Shown piece by piece: positions 35,210-44,212 of a DNA stretch of 64,000 bases (position 1 is its first letter; the number at the start of each line of letters is the position of its first letter). Under the pieces are notes generated by a model. That model was not told the origin of the DNA, searched no databases, and saw only the letters and a program-made list of their open reading frames with translations. This DNA comes from JANMES01 sp038329865. Its GTDB lineage: Bacteria; Planctomycetota; Phycisphaerae; Tepidisphaerales; Tepidisphaeraceae. A program made the position numbers and the translations under genes. The DNA lies in assembly GCA_038329865.1 (NCBI GenBank), contig JBBQNK010000004.1, forward strand, positions 62,001 to 126,000, in the 5' to 3' direction.

Positions 35210-35853
35210 TTGCCCGCCGCTGCCTTCCGGGCGTCGGCGGCGTACTGCTCGGCGTCTTTGATCATTTTCGCAACCAGCTCCGGGTCTTCACTGCTGACGA
35301 CCGACCGGATTTTGCCTTCAGCATCGACGAGGATGAATTTCTTGCTGTGCTCGAGCGGCGTGTTCTCCGTGCCGGGGATGACGTTCACCATCATGCCGTG
35401 GGCCGTGTCGTAGACCATTGATTTATCGCCGGTGAGAAACGACCACCGCCCGGCCTTCGCGCCGGCCTCGGTGCCATAGGTCTTCAGCACGCTCGGCGTG
35501 TCGCGATCGGGATCGACGGTGATGGAAATGAACCGGATGTCCTTATCCGCGATCTTGTCCTGAATGCCGTCCATCTTCTTGGTCATCTCCTGGCAAGGCC
35601 CGGCGCAGCTGGTGAAGATGAAATCGGCGATCCAGACGCGGCCTTTGAGGGTCTGCTTGGAGACGGTCTGGCCGTCCTGATCGATCAGCGAGAAGTCCGG
35701 CGCGTCGATGTTGAGCGACACCGGCTCTGCATAACCTTGGCCGGCCGTGCGCGAATCGTGTGGGCGGAACAGGCCGGCGCTGATCACGCCGACCATTGCC
35801 AACACAAGCACAGCCCACAGCACGGTCGTTACGGTACGTTGCGTTTTGCTCAT
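35206..35853 (-). CDS. SCO1/SenC-family copper chaperone
   Basis: This 215-residue protein is a membrane-anchored thioredoxin-like copper donor for the CuA site of cytochrome oxidase. The N-terminal anchor is VTTVLWAVLVLAMVGVISAG. The copper site uses the two Cys of FTSCAGPCQEM (CxxxC) and probably the His in LEHSKKFILVD. ATG 35853 (MSKTQRTVTT) is preferred over a start 51 nt upstream. It overlaps DUF420 by 4 nt. Confidence 0.92.
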   Translation of the reverse strand: MSKTQRTVTTVLWAVLVLAMVGVISAGLFRPHDSRTAGQGYAEPVSLNIDAPDFSLIDQDGQTVSKQTLKGRVWIADFIFTSCAGPCQEMTKKMDGIQDKIADKDIRFISITVDPDRDTPSVLKTYGTEAGAKAGRWSFLTGDKSMVYDTAHGMMVNVIPGTENTPLEHSKKFILVDAEGKIRSVVSSEDPELVAKMIKDAEQYAADARKAAAGK

Positions 35854-35884
35854 ACATCGCTTTCTTCCCCCGCAGTAGACGAGT

Positions 35885-36688
35885 CTATTGTAAATCAGCA
35901 TCAATGGGTTTGGCTACCATCGCCGACGCCACGGCGAACAGGGCGGCGGCGAAAACGAGGGTAATTCCGATCTCGCCCCAGCCCGCCATGCCGAAATTCA
36001 CGCCGGGCAATCGGTTAAACATGCTCAGCCGCAGGGCGGAGAGGGAATATTGGAGCGGGTTGGCGTACATGATCCACCGCACCACGCCGCGCGCCTGGTC
36101 GGCCGGGAAGAGCGCGCCGGAGAGCAGCCACATCGGCAGCAGGAAGAGGTTCATGATCGCGTGAAACCCCTGCGTGCTCTGCATCCGCCAGGCGATGCAC
36201 ACGCCAAGGGCGGTGAGGGCGAAGCTCGTCAGCAGCATGATCAGGAGCGAAAGCAGGATCCCGCCGAAGGTAAAGTGAATTCCCGCCAGCGGGGCGAGCA
36301 GCAGAAAGATCGCCCCTTGCCCGGCCGCGAGGGCTGTGCCGCCGAAGATTTTGCCGAGGACGATCGCCTTCCGCGGAACTGGTGCGACCAGTACCGACTG
36401 CAGAAATCCTTCCCGCCGGTCTTCGATGATCGAGATCGTCGAGAAGATCGCGGTGAAAAGCATCACCATCAGCACCGTGCCGGGAAACATGTACTGCAGA
36501 TAATCCCCGCCGCCTCCGCCGCCGGCGGTGAAGCTTTTGCCCATGCCAAGGCCGATCGGCAGCCAGAACATGATCGGCGTGAAGAGGGAGCCGATGATGC
36601 GGTTCCGCTGGCGCAGAAATCGCACCAGCTCGCGCTGCGCGAGCGAGAATGAAGGAATGACCCAGCCGGGCGAAGAAATTGAAGGCAT
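35885..36688 (-). CDS. ABC-2 type transporter permease
   Basis: This 267-residue permease has six predicted membrane helices and the ABC-2 signature region VAPVPRKAIVLGKIFGGTAL. The segment FTAIFSTISIIEDRREGFLQ is typical of NodJ/DrrB-like exporters. No ATPase gene lies nearby on either side. In many genomes a permease like this accompanies SCO1 and DUF420 in cytochrome oxidase clusters. The ATG at 36688 is chosen; a GTG 9 nt upstream is also possible. Confidence 0.88.
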   Translation of the reverse strand: MPSISSPGWVIPSFSLAQRELVRFLRQRNRIIGSLFTPIMFWLPIGLGMGKSFTAGGGGGGDYLQYMFPGTVLMVMLFTAIFSTISIIEDRREGFLQSVLVAPVPRKAIVLGKIFGGTALAAGQGAIFLLLAPLAGIHFTFGGILLSLLIMLLTSFALTALGVCIAWRMQSTQGFHAIMNLFLLPMWLLSGALFPADQARGVVRWIMYANPLQYSLSALRLSMFNRLPGVNFGMAGWGEIGITLVFAAALFAVASAMVAKPIDADLQ

Positions 36689-36706
36689 CGGAACCACTCT
36701 TACGCC

Positions 36707-37810
36707 TTAAGGCATTGCGTCGCGAAGGTTGGGTGCGGCCGGGATCTCAGCTGGATGCGGCATTGGATTTGGAGGCGGCTGTATCGCCGTCGCCCCGGCT
36801 TTTTGCGACTCAAGCTTGATCGTCACCGGGAAATGGTCGCTGGCGACCGGGGCCATGTTGTCTTTAAACACGCTGATGTTCTTGATCTGCGGCGCCCACG
36901 ACGGGCTGACGAACACGTGATCGATGAAGCTGCGGTACTTGGGGTTCCAGTACCCGCCGAAGGAGATTTCCCCTTTTTCGATCAGCGGCTTGGTGGCCAG
37001 CACGAACCCGTCAGACTCCGGCCCGAGCAGGTTCGCGATGCTGTCGCCGCCGTTCTCTTTTTCGAATTCGCCGTCGAGGCCGTACTCGTCGTTGGTGTCG
37101 CCGAGAAAGACCAGATCGCTCGGCCCCGCCTTGGAGAGCTCGACCATGATCTCATGAATCCGCTTGGCCTCGCGATTGCGCCACTGCGTCACCTCCGGCC
37201 CGTTGCCGTACTTGCTCTTCATGTGATTCGTGCCCACCCAGAACCTGAACCCGCCCGGCGATTCCAGCAGCACAAACGCCGGCCCGCGGGCAAAAAGGAA
37301 CGGGCTGTCCTCCACCCGCTCCGGTTCGCCACGGCTCTTGGTGACGATGTGCTTCGCGACCGAGTCCTTTTCCTTGTAGTACTGATCCTTCTTGTCGATG
37401 ATCTTAAACCCCGGCTTGATCATCATGGCCACGTACTGATCGCGCTCAGTATTGCTCGGGAAAACGATCACTTCCTTGTACGCGTCCTTCAGCCAGCGGT
37501 GATTGAAGTATTCCAGGTCTTTCTGGTTGCAGCATTCCTCGAAGACGATGACATCAGGATTCACGGCCGGGTTGAGAATGGTCTCAGCCGTCGCCCAGTT
37601 GATGCGGTCATTGTCGTGGCGGATGTTCTCGACGATTTCCTTGTTCTCGTCGCTTTCCTTCTGGAATTTCTGAGTGGTGAGGTGCTGCGCCTCAAAATGA
37701 CTCGCAAAATGCTCGACGTTGTACGTGGTGATGGTGATCGTCTCGGCCCCGGCCCGCGCGATGGAAATCAGCAGCACGGCCAGCAGGGCGATTGAAATTC
37801 GGTAACGCAT
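36707..37810 (-). CDS. Secreted endonuclease/exonuclease/phosphatase family protein
   Basis: This 367-residue protein has a signal peptide (ISIALLAVLLISIARAGA) and an EEP-fold domain: ITTYNVEHF at the start, metal-site Glu in VIVFEECCNQ, the catalytic GDTNDEYG and the terminal VASDHFPVTIK. It may act on extracellular DNA or on phosphodiester substrates; the specificity is not evident. A Pro-rich tail (IQPPPNPMPHPAEIPAAPN) follows. Only 18 bp separate it from the ABC-2 permease, so cotranscription is likely, without an evident functional link. Confidence 0.85.
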   Translation of the reverse strand: MRYRISIALLAVLLISIARAGAETITITTYNVEHFASHFEAQHLTTQKFQKESDENKEIVENIRHDNDRINWATAETILNPAVNPDVIVFEECCNQKDLEYFNHRWLKDAYKEVIVFPSNTERDQYVAMMIKPGFKIIDKKDQYYKEKDSVAKHIVTKSRGEPERVEDSPFLFARGPAFVLLESPGGFRFWVGTNHMKSKYGNGPEVTQWRNREAKRIHEIMVELSKAGPSDLVFLGDTNDEYGLDGEFEKENGGDSIANLLGPESDGFVLATKPLIEKGEISFGGYWNPKYRSFIDHVFVSPSWAPQIKNISVFKDNMAPVASDHFPVTIKLESQKAGATAIQPPPNPMPHPAEIPAAPNLRDAMP

Positions 37811-37942
37811 GGGCGTCCTTTGCGAAAAAACCCGACCCCGAACGAACGATCATAGCACGGGAGACGTTTTGAGGATAACCGGGGGACAACTCATAAAATT
37901 CTTGCCCCCTCCACTTCATTGTCATATCGTCACGCCGACGCT

Positions 37943-40609
37943 ATGACCGAAACCCCGCCGCCACCTTCCGCTCCCGCCAAGCCTGCCGAGGCCGACAAGA
38001 ATTTGTCGCCGGCGATGCGACAGTATCAGCAGTTCAAGGCGCAATATCCCGGGTACGTGCTCTTCTTCCGCATGGGCGATTTCTACGAAATGTTTTACGA
38101 CGACGCCCGCCTGTGCGCGAAGGTGCTCGGCGTGTCGCTCACCAGCCGCAGTCGCGGCGGGATCAACGCCGCCGACGCCGTGCCGATGGCGGGCGTGCCG
38201 TTTCATGCGGTGGAATCATACTTGCGAAAAATGATCGTGGCCGGGCACAAGGTGGCGATCTGCGAGCAGATGGAAGACGCCGCCCTGGCCAAGGGCGTGG
38301 TGAAGCGCGACGTCGTCCGCCTGATGACGCCCGGCACGCTGACCGACGACCCGCTGCTCGACGGCCGAACCGATAATCATCTCGCCGCCGTCGCGTTTGG
38401 GCTGACCAAGGCGGACGGATTTCGTTCTGCACTCGCGTGGGTGGAACTTTCGACCGGCGCGGTGACGGCCATGAGCGGCCCGGAAGGGCAGGTGCTCGAC
38501 GAGATCGCCCGCCTTCGACCGGCCGAGATTCTCATCCCCGAACTCCCCAGCGGCCAGCCGCACGACATCGCCAAGCGCATCGAAAAGCTCGCCCCGAGCG
38601 CCCTGACGATCCGCCCCGGTTGGCAGTTCACGCCGCATCACGCGAGCGAAGAACTCCGCAAGCAGTACGGCAGCAAAACCGCCGGCGGGTTCGGGTTCGC
38701 CGACGATGACCCCGGCATTTTCGCGATCGCATCGCTGCTCACGTATCTCGGCGAGACGCAGAAGGCCGGCCTCAGCCATCTTCGCCCGCCGCACCGGCAC
38801 GTGGTGGACGACCACGTCGCAATCGACCCTGCCTCTTGGCGCAGCATGGAAATCGACCGCACCGTCCGCAGCGGCGGCACGGAAGGCTCGCTGCTCTCCG
38901 CGATCGACCGGACCCGCACCAGCATGGGCGGCCGGCTGCTGCGGCAGTGGCTGCGCTCGCCGCTACGCGATCTCGAGCACATCACCGCCCGGCAGAACGC
39001 GGTCGCCGCGTTTCTCAAATCGCCGGCGATTTTGCGGGAGATCGTCGACCAACTTGAAGGCGTGTGCGACATCGAGCGGATCATCGGCCGGATTTCCGTC
39101 GGCCGAGTCGGGCCGCGCGATCTAGCGGCGCTGGGGCGGTGCTTGGCCGATATGCCGGCGCTGATCGAGCAGCTCAATTCACTGCCGAGCGCCGGCGACG
39201 TCGCGCCGGAACTGGCGAGCCTGCGGGAATTCTGCCTGTCGCAGGCGAAGTTTCTCACCGGCGCGATCATGGCCGAACCGGCGGCCCATTTGCGCGAGGG
39301 CGGCGTGATCGCCCGCGGGTTTGATGTCGAGCTCGATCGTCTCCGCACCTTCAGCACCGACGCGCAGCACTGGCTGGCTGGCTACCAGGCGAAGCTGATC
39401 GCCGAGAGCAATATTTCCTCGCTGAAAGTCGGCTACAACAAAGTCTTCGGCTACTACATCGAAGTGACCGACTCGCACCGCGACAAAGTCCCCGTCGGCT
39501 GGACGCGGAAGCAGACGGTGAAGAACGCCGAGCGGTACATCACGTCGGAATTGAAAACGCACGAGACCGATGCGCTGGGCGCGCACGATCGGTCGATCGC
39601 GCTGGAGCAATCGCTCTTCGAGCAGATCCGCCAGTACCTGCTGCCGCACGTGCCGACGTATCAGGAATTGGCGTATGCGCTGGCTCGCGTGGACGTGCTC
39701 TCAAGCCTCGCCGCCCTCGCCGCTGACCGCCGCTACTGCCGCCCGGTGGTGAACGACGGGCACACGCTGCACATCGTTGACGGCCGGCACCCTGTGCTGG
39801 AGCAGCAACTCGGGAGTGAGTTCGTCAGCAACGACACAAATTTCGCCGATGGCGATTCGCTCGCGCTCATCACCGGCCCGAACATGGCGGGCAAATCGAC
39901 CTACATCCGACAGGTCGCGCTCATCACGCTGCTCGCGCAAGTCGGCAGCTACGTGCCGGCCAAGAGCGCGACGATCGGGCTCGTCGACCGCCTCTTCACC
40001 CGCATCGGCGCCAGCGACGAGCTCCACTCCGGCCAAAGCACCTTCATGGTCGAGATGACCGAGACCGCCAACATCCTCAACAACGCCACCGAGCAGAGCC
40101 TGGTGATCCTCGACGAGATCGGCCGGGGCACGAGCACGCTCGACGGGCTGAGCCTGGCGTGGGCGATCAGCGAGCACATCGCCGATTCGCTGCACTGCCG
40201 CACGCTGTTCGCGACGCACTATCATGAGCTGACGGACCTGGCCGAGCGGTTCAAAGGCGTGAAGAATCTCAACGTGGCCGTGCGCGAGTGGGAGGATCAG
40301 GTGATCTTCCTGCACCGTATCGTGGAAGGCGGAACCGACCGTAGCTACGGAATCCACGTCGCCCGGCTGGCGGGCGTGCCTAGAATCGTGCTCGATCGCG
40401 CTAGGCAGTTGCTCGGCGAGCTCGCAGTGCAGCACGTCGGCAAGCCGAAGGTGAGCTCCTCGCGGAAGAAGAACGACGCGCAGTTCACGCTCTTCGTCGA
40501 TCCCGCGCAGGAGCTGCAGCGCGAACTCGGCGGCGTGAACATCGACTCGCTCACGCCGATGCAGGCGTTTGAATTGATTCGTGCCTGGAAACAGAAATTG
40601 AGTAGCTAG
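37943..40609 (+). CDS. mutS: DNA mismatch repair protein MutS
   Basis: This 888-residue mismatch sensor has the mismatch-recognition domain (GYVLFFRMGDFYEMFYDDAR, with the Phe-x-Glu-like FYEMF), core and clamp domains, and a C-terminal ATPase with Walker A ALITGPNMAGKSTYIRQVAL near residue 643, Walker B LVILDEIGRGTSTLDGLSL and FATHYHELTDL. The ATG at 37943 gives a Pro-rich N-terminal extension before the conserved PAMRQYQQFK. No mutL is nearby. Confidence 0.97.
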   Translation: MTETPPPPSAPAKPAEADKNLSPAMRQYQQFKAQYPGYVLFFRMGDFYEMFYDDARLCAKVLGVSLTSRSRGGINAADAVPMAGVPFHAVESYLRKMIVAGHKVAICEQMEDAALAKGVVKRDVVRLMTPGTLTDDPLLDGRTDNHLAAVAFGLTKADGFRSALAWVELSTGAVTAMSGPEGQVLDEIARLRPAEILIPELPSGQPHDIAKRIEKLAPSALTIRPGWQFTPHHASEELRKQYGSKTAGGFGFADDDPGIFAIASLLTYLGETQKAGLSHLRPPHRHVVDDHVAIDPASWRSMEIDRTVRSGGTEGSLLSAIDRTRTSMGGRLLRQWLRSPLRDLEHITARQNAVAAFLKSPAILREIVDQLEGVCDIERIIGRISVGRVGPRDLAALGRCLADMPALIEQLNSLPSAGDVAPELASLREFCLSQAKFLTGAIMAEPAAHLREGGVIARGFDVELDRLRTFSTDAQHWLAGYQAKLIAESNISSLKVGYNKVFGYYIEVTDSHRDKVPVGWTRKQTVKNAERYITSELKTHETDALGAHDRSIALEQSLFEQIRQYLLPHVPTYQELAYALARVDVLSSLAALAADRRYCRPVVNDGHTLHIVDGRHPVLEQQLGSEFVSNDTNFADGDSLALITGPNMAGKSTYIRQVALITLLAQVGSYVPAKSATIGLVDRLFTRIGASDELHSGQSTFMVEMTETANILNNATEQSLVILDEIGRGTSTLDGLSLAWAISEHIADSLHCRTLFATHYHELTDLAERFKGVKNLNVAVREWEDQVIFLHRIVEGGTDRSYGIHVARLAGVPRIVLDRARQLLGELAVQHVGKPKVSSSRKKNDAQFTLFVDPAQELQRELGGVNIDSLTPMQAFELIRAWKQKLSS

Positions 40610-40627
40610 GCAGTGGTGCTGTTTGAA

Positions 40628-40691
40628 GTGGCATGGGCGGCTCGCCCATGGTTTTCCGCGGAAAAAGACATGGGCGGGCCGCCCGTGCCAC
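40628..40691. repeat. Palindromic element, class E
   Basis: GTGGCATGGGCGGCTCGCCC ATGG pairs with CATGGGCGGGCCGCCCGTGC CAC across a loop GTTTTCCGCGGAAAAAGA that itself pairs. It lies just downstream of mutS and could serve as its terminator. Confidence 0.85.
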
Positions 40692-40733
40692 GAAAAATCA
40701 AAGTACACTATTACTGGCAGTTAGCGTTGCTTG

Positions 40734-41441
40734 ATGCTTTGGCCTTCCCTGCAAACCCGCCAATGTCAGCCGGAATGGATGGACGATCCGAACGCGGATC
40801 CCGAGCAGCTTCGCAAAGCGCTTCAATTCATCCGCCGAATCAACACGCTGCTCGGCTACACGCGCACGGCGCTGCGATACCTCGACCAATTCAGCCGGCG
40901 GTGGGAGAAGGAGCGCACGTATCAGCTGATCGACCTGGCGACCGGATCGGCCGACCTGCCGGTAGCGATGCTCGACTGGGCCGACCGGACGGGGCATCGC
41001 ATCAAAGTCATCGGCATCGATCTTCACGAAGCGACCATCAGCACCGCCCGCCGGCGAGTGAACGACGACCGCCTCACGCTGATCCGCGCCGACGCCCTCA
41101 ACCTGCCGCTCGCCGACGGCGGCGTGGATTACGCATTCACGTCGCTGTTCCTGCATCACCTGAGCGACGCCGACGTGGTGCGGGCGATGCAGGAAATGTC
41201 GCGTGTCGCTTCGCGCGGCATTTTTGTCGCCGACCTGCTGCGCAAGCAGCGCGCCTACGGCTGGATCAAGCTGCTGTCGTGCTTCGCCAACCCCATCGTC
41301 CGCCACGACGCGCCGGCCAGCGTGGCGCAATCGTTCACGAAGGCGGAGATCCTGCATCTCCGCGACCGGGCCGGTCTGTCGTTCACCCGCTACGCTACAA
41401 ATTTCGGCCACCGCTTCGTACTGACCGGCGAGAAGGTCTGA
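40734..41441 (+). CDS. Class I SAM-dependent methyltransferase
   Basis: This 235-residue methyltransferase has motif I LIDLATGSADLPVAML near residue 65, the acidic motif II KVIGIDLHEATI, and RADALNLPLADGGVDYAFTS with the LHHLSDADVVRAMQEMSRVA segment. Relatives often sit by polyketide or isoprenoid genes, but no such gene is here, so the substrate is unknown. The ATG at 40734 is used. It follows a palindrome after mutS. Confidence 0.82.
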   Translation: MLWPSLQTRQCQPEWMDDPNADPEQLRKALQFIRRINTLLGYTRTALRYLDQFSRRWEKERTYQLIDLATGSADLPVAMLDWADRTGHRIKVIGIDLHEATISTARRRVNDDRLTLIRADALNLPLADGGVDYAFTSLFLHHLSDADVVRAMQEMSRVASRGIFVADLLRKQRAYGWIKLLSCFANPIVRHDAPASVAQSFTKAEILHLRDRAGLSFTRYATNFGHRFVLTGEKV

Positions 41442-41474
41442 TCGATTCCGTATTTCCACACTTAAAAAGGGATT

Positions 41475-41557
41475 GAACACAGAGACACAGAGGCACAGAG
41501 AGGAAAAATATTTTGCCTCCTCTGCTCTTCCTCTGTGTCTCTGTGCCTCTGTGTTCA
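41475..41557. repeat. Palindromic element, class C (copy 2)
   Basis: TGAACACAGAGACACAGAGG CACAGAGAGG and its inverse arm CCTCTGTGTCTCTGTGCCTC TGTGTTCA enclose a short A/T-rich loop. It lies in the gap between the methyltransferase and the AAA gene, and an open frame runs through it into the AAA gene, which is not a real N-terminal extension. Confidence 0.9.
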
Positions 41558-41619
41558 TTTCACTGTTTGAGAGTTCAAGAACCGACGCAGATTTCGCGGA
41601 CACGCCCGCCGATTCGCGT

Positions 41620-41625
41620 TACAAT
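41620..41625 (+). promoter_or_regulatory. Putative -10 box, leaderless geometry (AAA gene)
   Basis: TACAAT ends 6 nt before the ATG at 41632 without any purine-rich ribosome site. Confidence 0.45.
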
Positions 41626-41631
41626 CCCCGC

Positions 41632-42762
41632 ATGGCCGCCGTTTCTTTCGACACGTTTGAGCGTTACAAGCAAAAGGGTCTCGACGCCCGCCGGGCCGGG
41701 CAGTGGGAGTCGGCCCGCGTTTACCTGCTCGAAGCGGCCCGGGCGATGGTGGAGCTGAGCAAGCAGTCCCGCAGTGAAGACCTCCGCCAGGCCCGCCGCG
41801 ATACCGCCACGAAGCTGCTCGAGCTCGCGCGCGACTGCGAGACCGCGACAAAAGACCGCCGCTCGCCTGGAACGAGAAGCGAGGGTTCGCAGAACCCTGC
41901 TTTTGCATCCGCCGACGCCGACGGCGCAAATGCCGCCGACTGGATCGTCCGCGAGAAGCCCACGCTGCGCTTCGACGACATCGCCGGGCTCGATGGGGTG
42001 AAAGAAGACATCCGCCTGAAAATGCTCTACCCGTTCGAGCACCCCGAGCTGGCGGCCCGCTTCGCCATCAAGGCCGGCGGCGGGATTCTTCTCTACGGCC
42101 CGCCCGGCACGGGCAAGACGATGCTCGCCAAAGCCACCGCCGGCGAAATCAGCGCCACCTTCTTCCGCATCAGCCCGGCCGACGTGATGAGCAAGTGGGT
42201 CGGCGAGGCCGAGCAGAACATCAAAAAACTCCTCGACGCTGCCGCCGCGGAAACGCGCAGCATCATCTTCATCGACGAGATTGAAGCCCTCGTTCCCGCC
42301 CGGCGCGATGAAGGCAGCAGCGTGATGCAGCGCGTCGTCCCGCAGCTTCTGCAGGCCATGCAGGGATTTGACGCGCGCACGAATCCGATCCTGTGGATGG
42401 GCGCGACAAACGTCCCGTGGCAACTCGACCCGGCCGTCCTCCGGCCCGGGCGGTTCGATGAAAAAGTCTACATCCCACTGCCGGACCTGTTGGCCCGGCG
42501 CAAGCTGCTGGAGATTAACCTTTCCACGCGGCCGGTGGCAGACGACGTGGACCTAGAAGCACTGGCCGGGCGACTGGAGGGGTACAGCGGCGCTGACCTC
42601 AAATACATCTGCGACCGCGCCGCGACGATTCCGTTCCTGCAAAGCATCGCAAGCGGCGGCGAAGGGGAAATCACGACGGGCATCCTCAACGAAGTGCTCG
42701 CTGAAATCCCCGCGAGTGTCGATGCCACCGCGCTACGTCGCTTCGAAGAGTGGGGCCGATGA
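41632..42762 (+). CDS. AAA+ ATPase with MIT-like N terminus (Vps4/katanin/CdvC-like)
   Basis: This 376-residue protein has an N-terminal three-helix segment (residues 4-72; for example FERYKQKGLDARRAGQ, then WESARVYLLEAARAMVEL, then RQARRDTATKLLELARDCE) with the pattern of MIT domains. A linker (73-105) leads to a meiotic-clade AAA domain: Walker A GPPGTGKT (156-163), pore loop MSKWVGEAEQN (186-196), Walker B IIFIDEIEAL with DE at 215-216, sensor 1 GATNVPWQLDPAVLRPGRFD (258-276). The C-terminal NEVLAEIPASVDATALRRFE resembles the Vps4 end. The next gene overlaps by 4 nt. Membrane-linked remodelling is inferred. A generic SpoVK-type ATPase is the alternative. Confidence 0.82.
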   Translation: MAAVSFDTFERYKQKGLDARRAGQWESARVYLLEAARAMVELSKQSRSEDLRQARRDTATKLLELARDCETATKDRRSPGTRSEGSQNPAFASADADGANAADWIVREKPTLRFDDIAGLDGVKEDIRLKMLYPFEHPELAARFAIKAGGGILLYGPPGTGKTMLAKATAGEISATFFRISPADVMSKWVGEAEQNIKKLLDAAAAETRSIIFIDEIEALVPARRDEGSSVMQRVVPQLLQAMQGFDARTNPILWMGATNVPWQLDPAVLRPGRFDEKVYIPLPDLLARRKLLEINLSTRPVADDVDLEALAGRLEGYSGADLKYICDRAATIPFLQSIASGGEGEITTGILNEVLAEIPASVDATALRRFEEWGR

Positions 42763-43415
42763 CGCAGAACGCCGGCCCAACCCTGGACTACTCGAACCTG
42801 CGCGGTTCGCTCCTTTTCGATCGCATTGAAACACCAGACGGCGTGGCCTTTTCCACCACCGCGCCGATGTACACCAACGTGATCGTGGCGATCCTTGGCG
42901 CCATCGTACTGGTATTTGCTTCAGTGGGAATGCTGGCGATCGGCATCATCGAAAAAACCGGCATTTACCGCCTCAAGCCGTTTTGTCTCGGGTTCACCGC
43001 CGTGATTTTTGCGCTGGCCCTGAGCCTCAAAGGCCTCAACCTGTGGCGGCGACGAAACATGCCGATTTCCGTTTCAATCTCCAGCGACCATTTCGTGGTG
43101 ATCGTCCCGCATGCCATCATGCACTGGCGGATGACGTATCCGCTGAGCAGCGTTCAATCAGTCGAAGCGACCGGCGCGGGCCCGATGCTTGGCGGATCGA
43201 CGGCAAAGCCCGCCCGGAGCTTCAGGCCCACGACTGAAAGCTTCAAACTTCAGCGCGCCGGCAGCCTGAACGCTCGCATTGCCGGCCGGCGTGTTCGGTT
43301 GCTGCACCCGTTTCCGCTGCAGGATTTGCAGGAGATCGCCCGCGAGCTGCAAATCCGCATCGGCCGGTCGTCAGCGCGCGAGGAAACCATATTGCAATCA
43401 CCACCGCCGTGCTGA
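42759..43415 (+). CDS. Two-helix membrane protein with C-terminal soluble domain (PH-like?)
   Basis: This 218-residue protein starts at the ATGA overlap with the AAA gene, so translation is probably coupled. It has two hydrophobic helices (NVIVAILGAIVLVFASVGML; FCLGFTAVIFALALSLKGL) and a soluble domain of alternating strands ending in a helix (RRVRLLHPFPLQDLQEIARE). This strand-then-helix layout recalls bacterial PH-like domains, but the match is by pattern only. The gene at 43513 has the same layout. Confidence 0.7.
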   Translation: MTQNAGPTLDYSNLRGSLLFDRIETPDGVAFSTTAPMYTNVIVAILGAIVLVFASVGMLAIGIIEKTGIYRLKPFCLGFTAVIFALALSLKGLNLWRRRNMPISVSISSDHFVVIVPHAIMHWRMTYPLSSVQSVEATGAGPMLGGSTAKPARSFRPTTESFKLQRAGSLNARIAGRRVRLLHPFPLQDLQEIARELQIRIGRSSAREETILQSPPPC

Positions 43416-43512
43416 AGAGAGGATCGCCACGATCGTCCGAGCGACTCGTGCCAGGCCATCGCGCGGCTCGATCAATCGGCCGGGCAAACCGAATGAAGAA
43501 AAGGAGCAGTCT

Positions 43513-44136
43513 TTGCAGCCGCGACCTGATTTGAGCAATCACGCAGTCACCGTCGAGACGGCCGACGCGGAAGTTTCCTGCTTTGCGCGGCCGCGTTATC
43601 TGGGCAGCACGCTAGTCGCCACGCTGATTGGGGTGGCGTTATCATTTCTGCCGCTCATCTACCTCAGCCCGACGGTGAAGCACTTGGTCCAGCGAGTGCG
43701 AATTGGCAAGGTTGAATTTTATGAGTTGTTCGTGCTGCTGCTTTGCGTGACTCCATCGCTGCTGGCGATGGCAGTTCTGGTGAACGTGCTGATCCGCCTG
43801 CGCCGGCCGCGCGGGTTTACGATCCAGCTGGGCGTGGTCACCGTCTTCACGCCGGATGACGGGATTTCGCGGCAGGTGTTTGAGTTGAATAATCTTAAAG
43901 GGGCGACGTTATCCCGTTCGCTCACGAGCAATAGCGTCGTACTTCATTTCACCCGCCGCCGCGGGTTGGCGATCAATGTCTTGCGCAATTACACCTACGC
44001 TGAAATCGGGCATATCGTCGACCTGGTCAACCTCATGGTGACCGACGAGCGAAGCTTCGCGTTCGAGGTAATCCCGCTGCCGCGTCCTTCGCCGGGCCAA
44101 AGTTCGCAAGTCATTTCCAGCGGCAATGGAACCTAG
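43513..44136 (+). CDS. Second two-helix membrane protein, same layout as 42759 gene
   Basis: This 207-residue protein starts at a TTG placed 6 nt after AAAAGGAGCAG, the strongest ribosome site near; the frame is open further upstream, overlapping 42759-43415. It has two hydrophobic helices (LVATLIGVALSFLPLIYL; LLLCVTPSLLAMAVLVNVLI) and a beta-rich domain (GFTIQLGVVTVFTPDDG, VVLHFTRRRGLAI) ending in a helix (AEIGHIVDLVNLMV). It appears to be a diverged partner or paralogue of the preceding protein. Function is unknown. Confidence 0.65.
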   Translation: MQPRPDLSNHAVTVETADAEVSCFARPRYLGSTLVATLIGVALSFLPLIYLSPTVKHLVQRVRIGKVEFYELFVLLLCVTPSLLAMAVLVNVLIRLRRPRGFTIQLGVVTVFTPDDGISRQVFELNNLKGATLSRSLTSNSVVLHFTRRRGLAINVLRNYTYAEIGHIVDLVNLMVTDERSFAFEVIPLPRPSPGQSSQVISSGNGT

Positions 44137-44212
44137 GCCGCGTTGACCGGTCGTCAGCGATTGGGTGATGCGCTACAATCGTCCGCCGCCCGGTAAAGTA
44201 GGGCGGCGATTG

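Noticed and set aside
41473..41631. Possible 53-residue N-terminal extension of the AAA ATPase
   Set aside because: The codons are those of the class C palindrome; the -10-like box and family-like residues begin at 41632.
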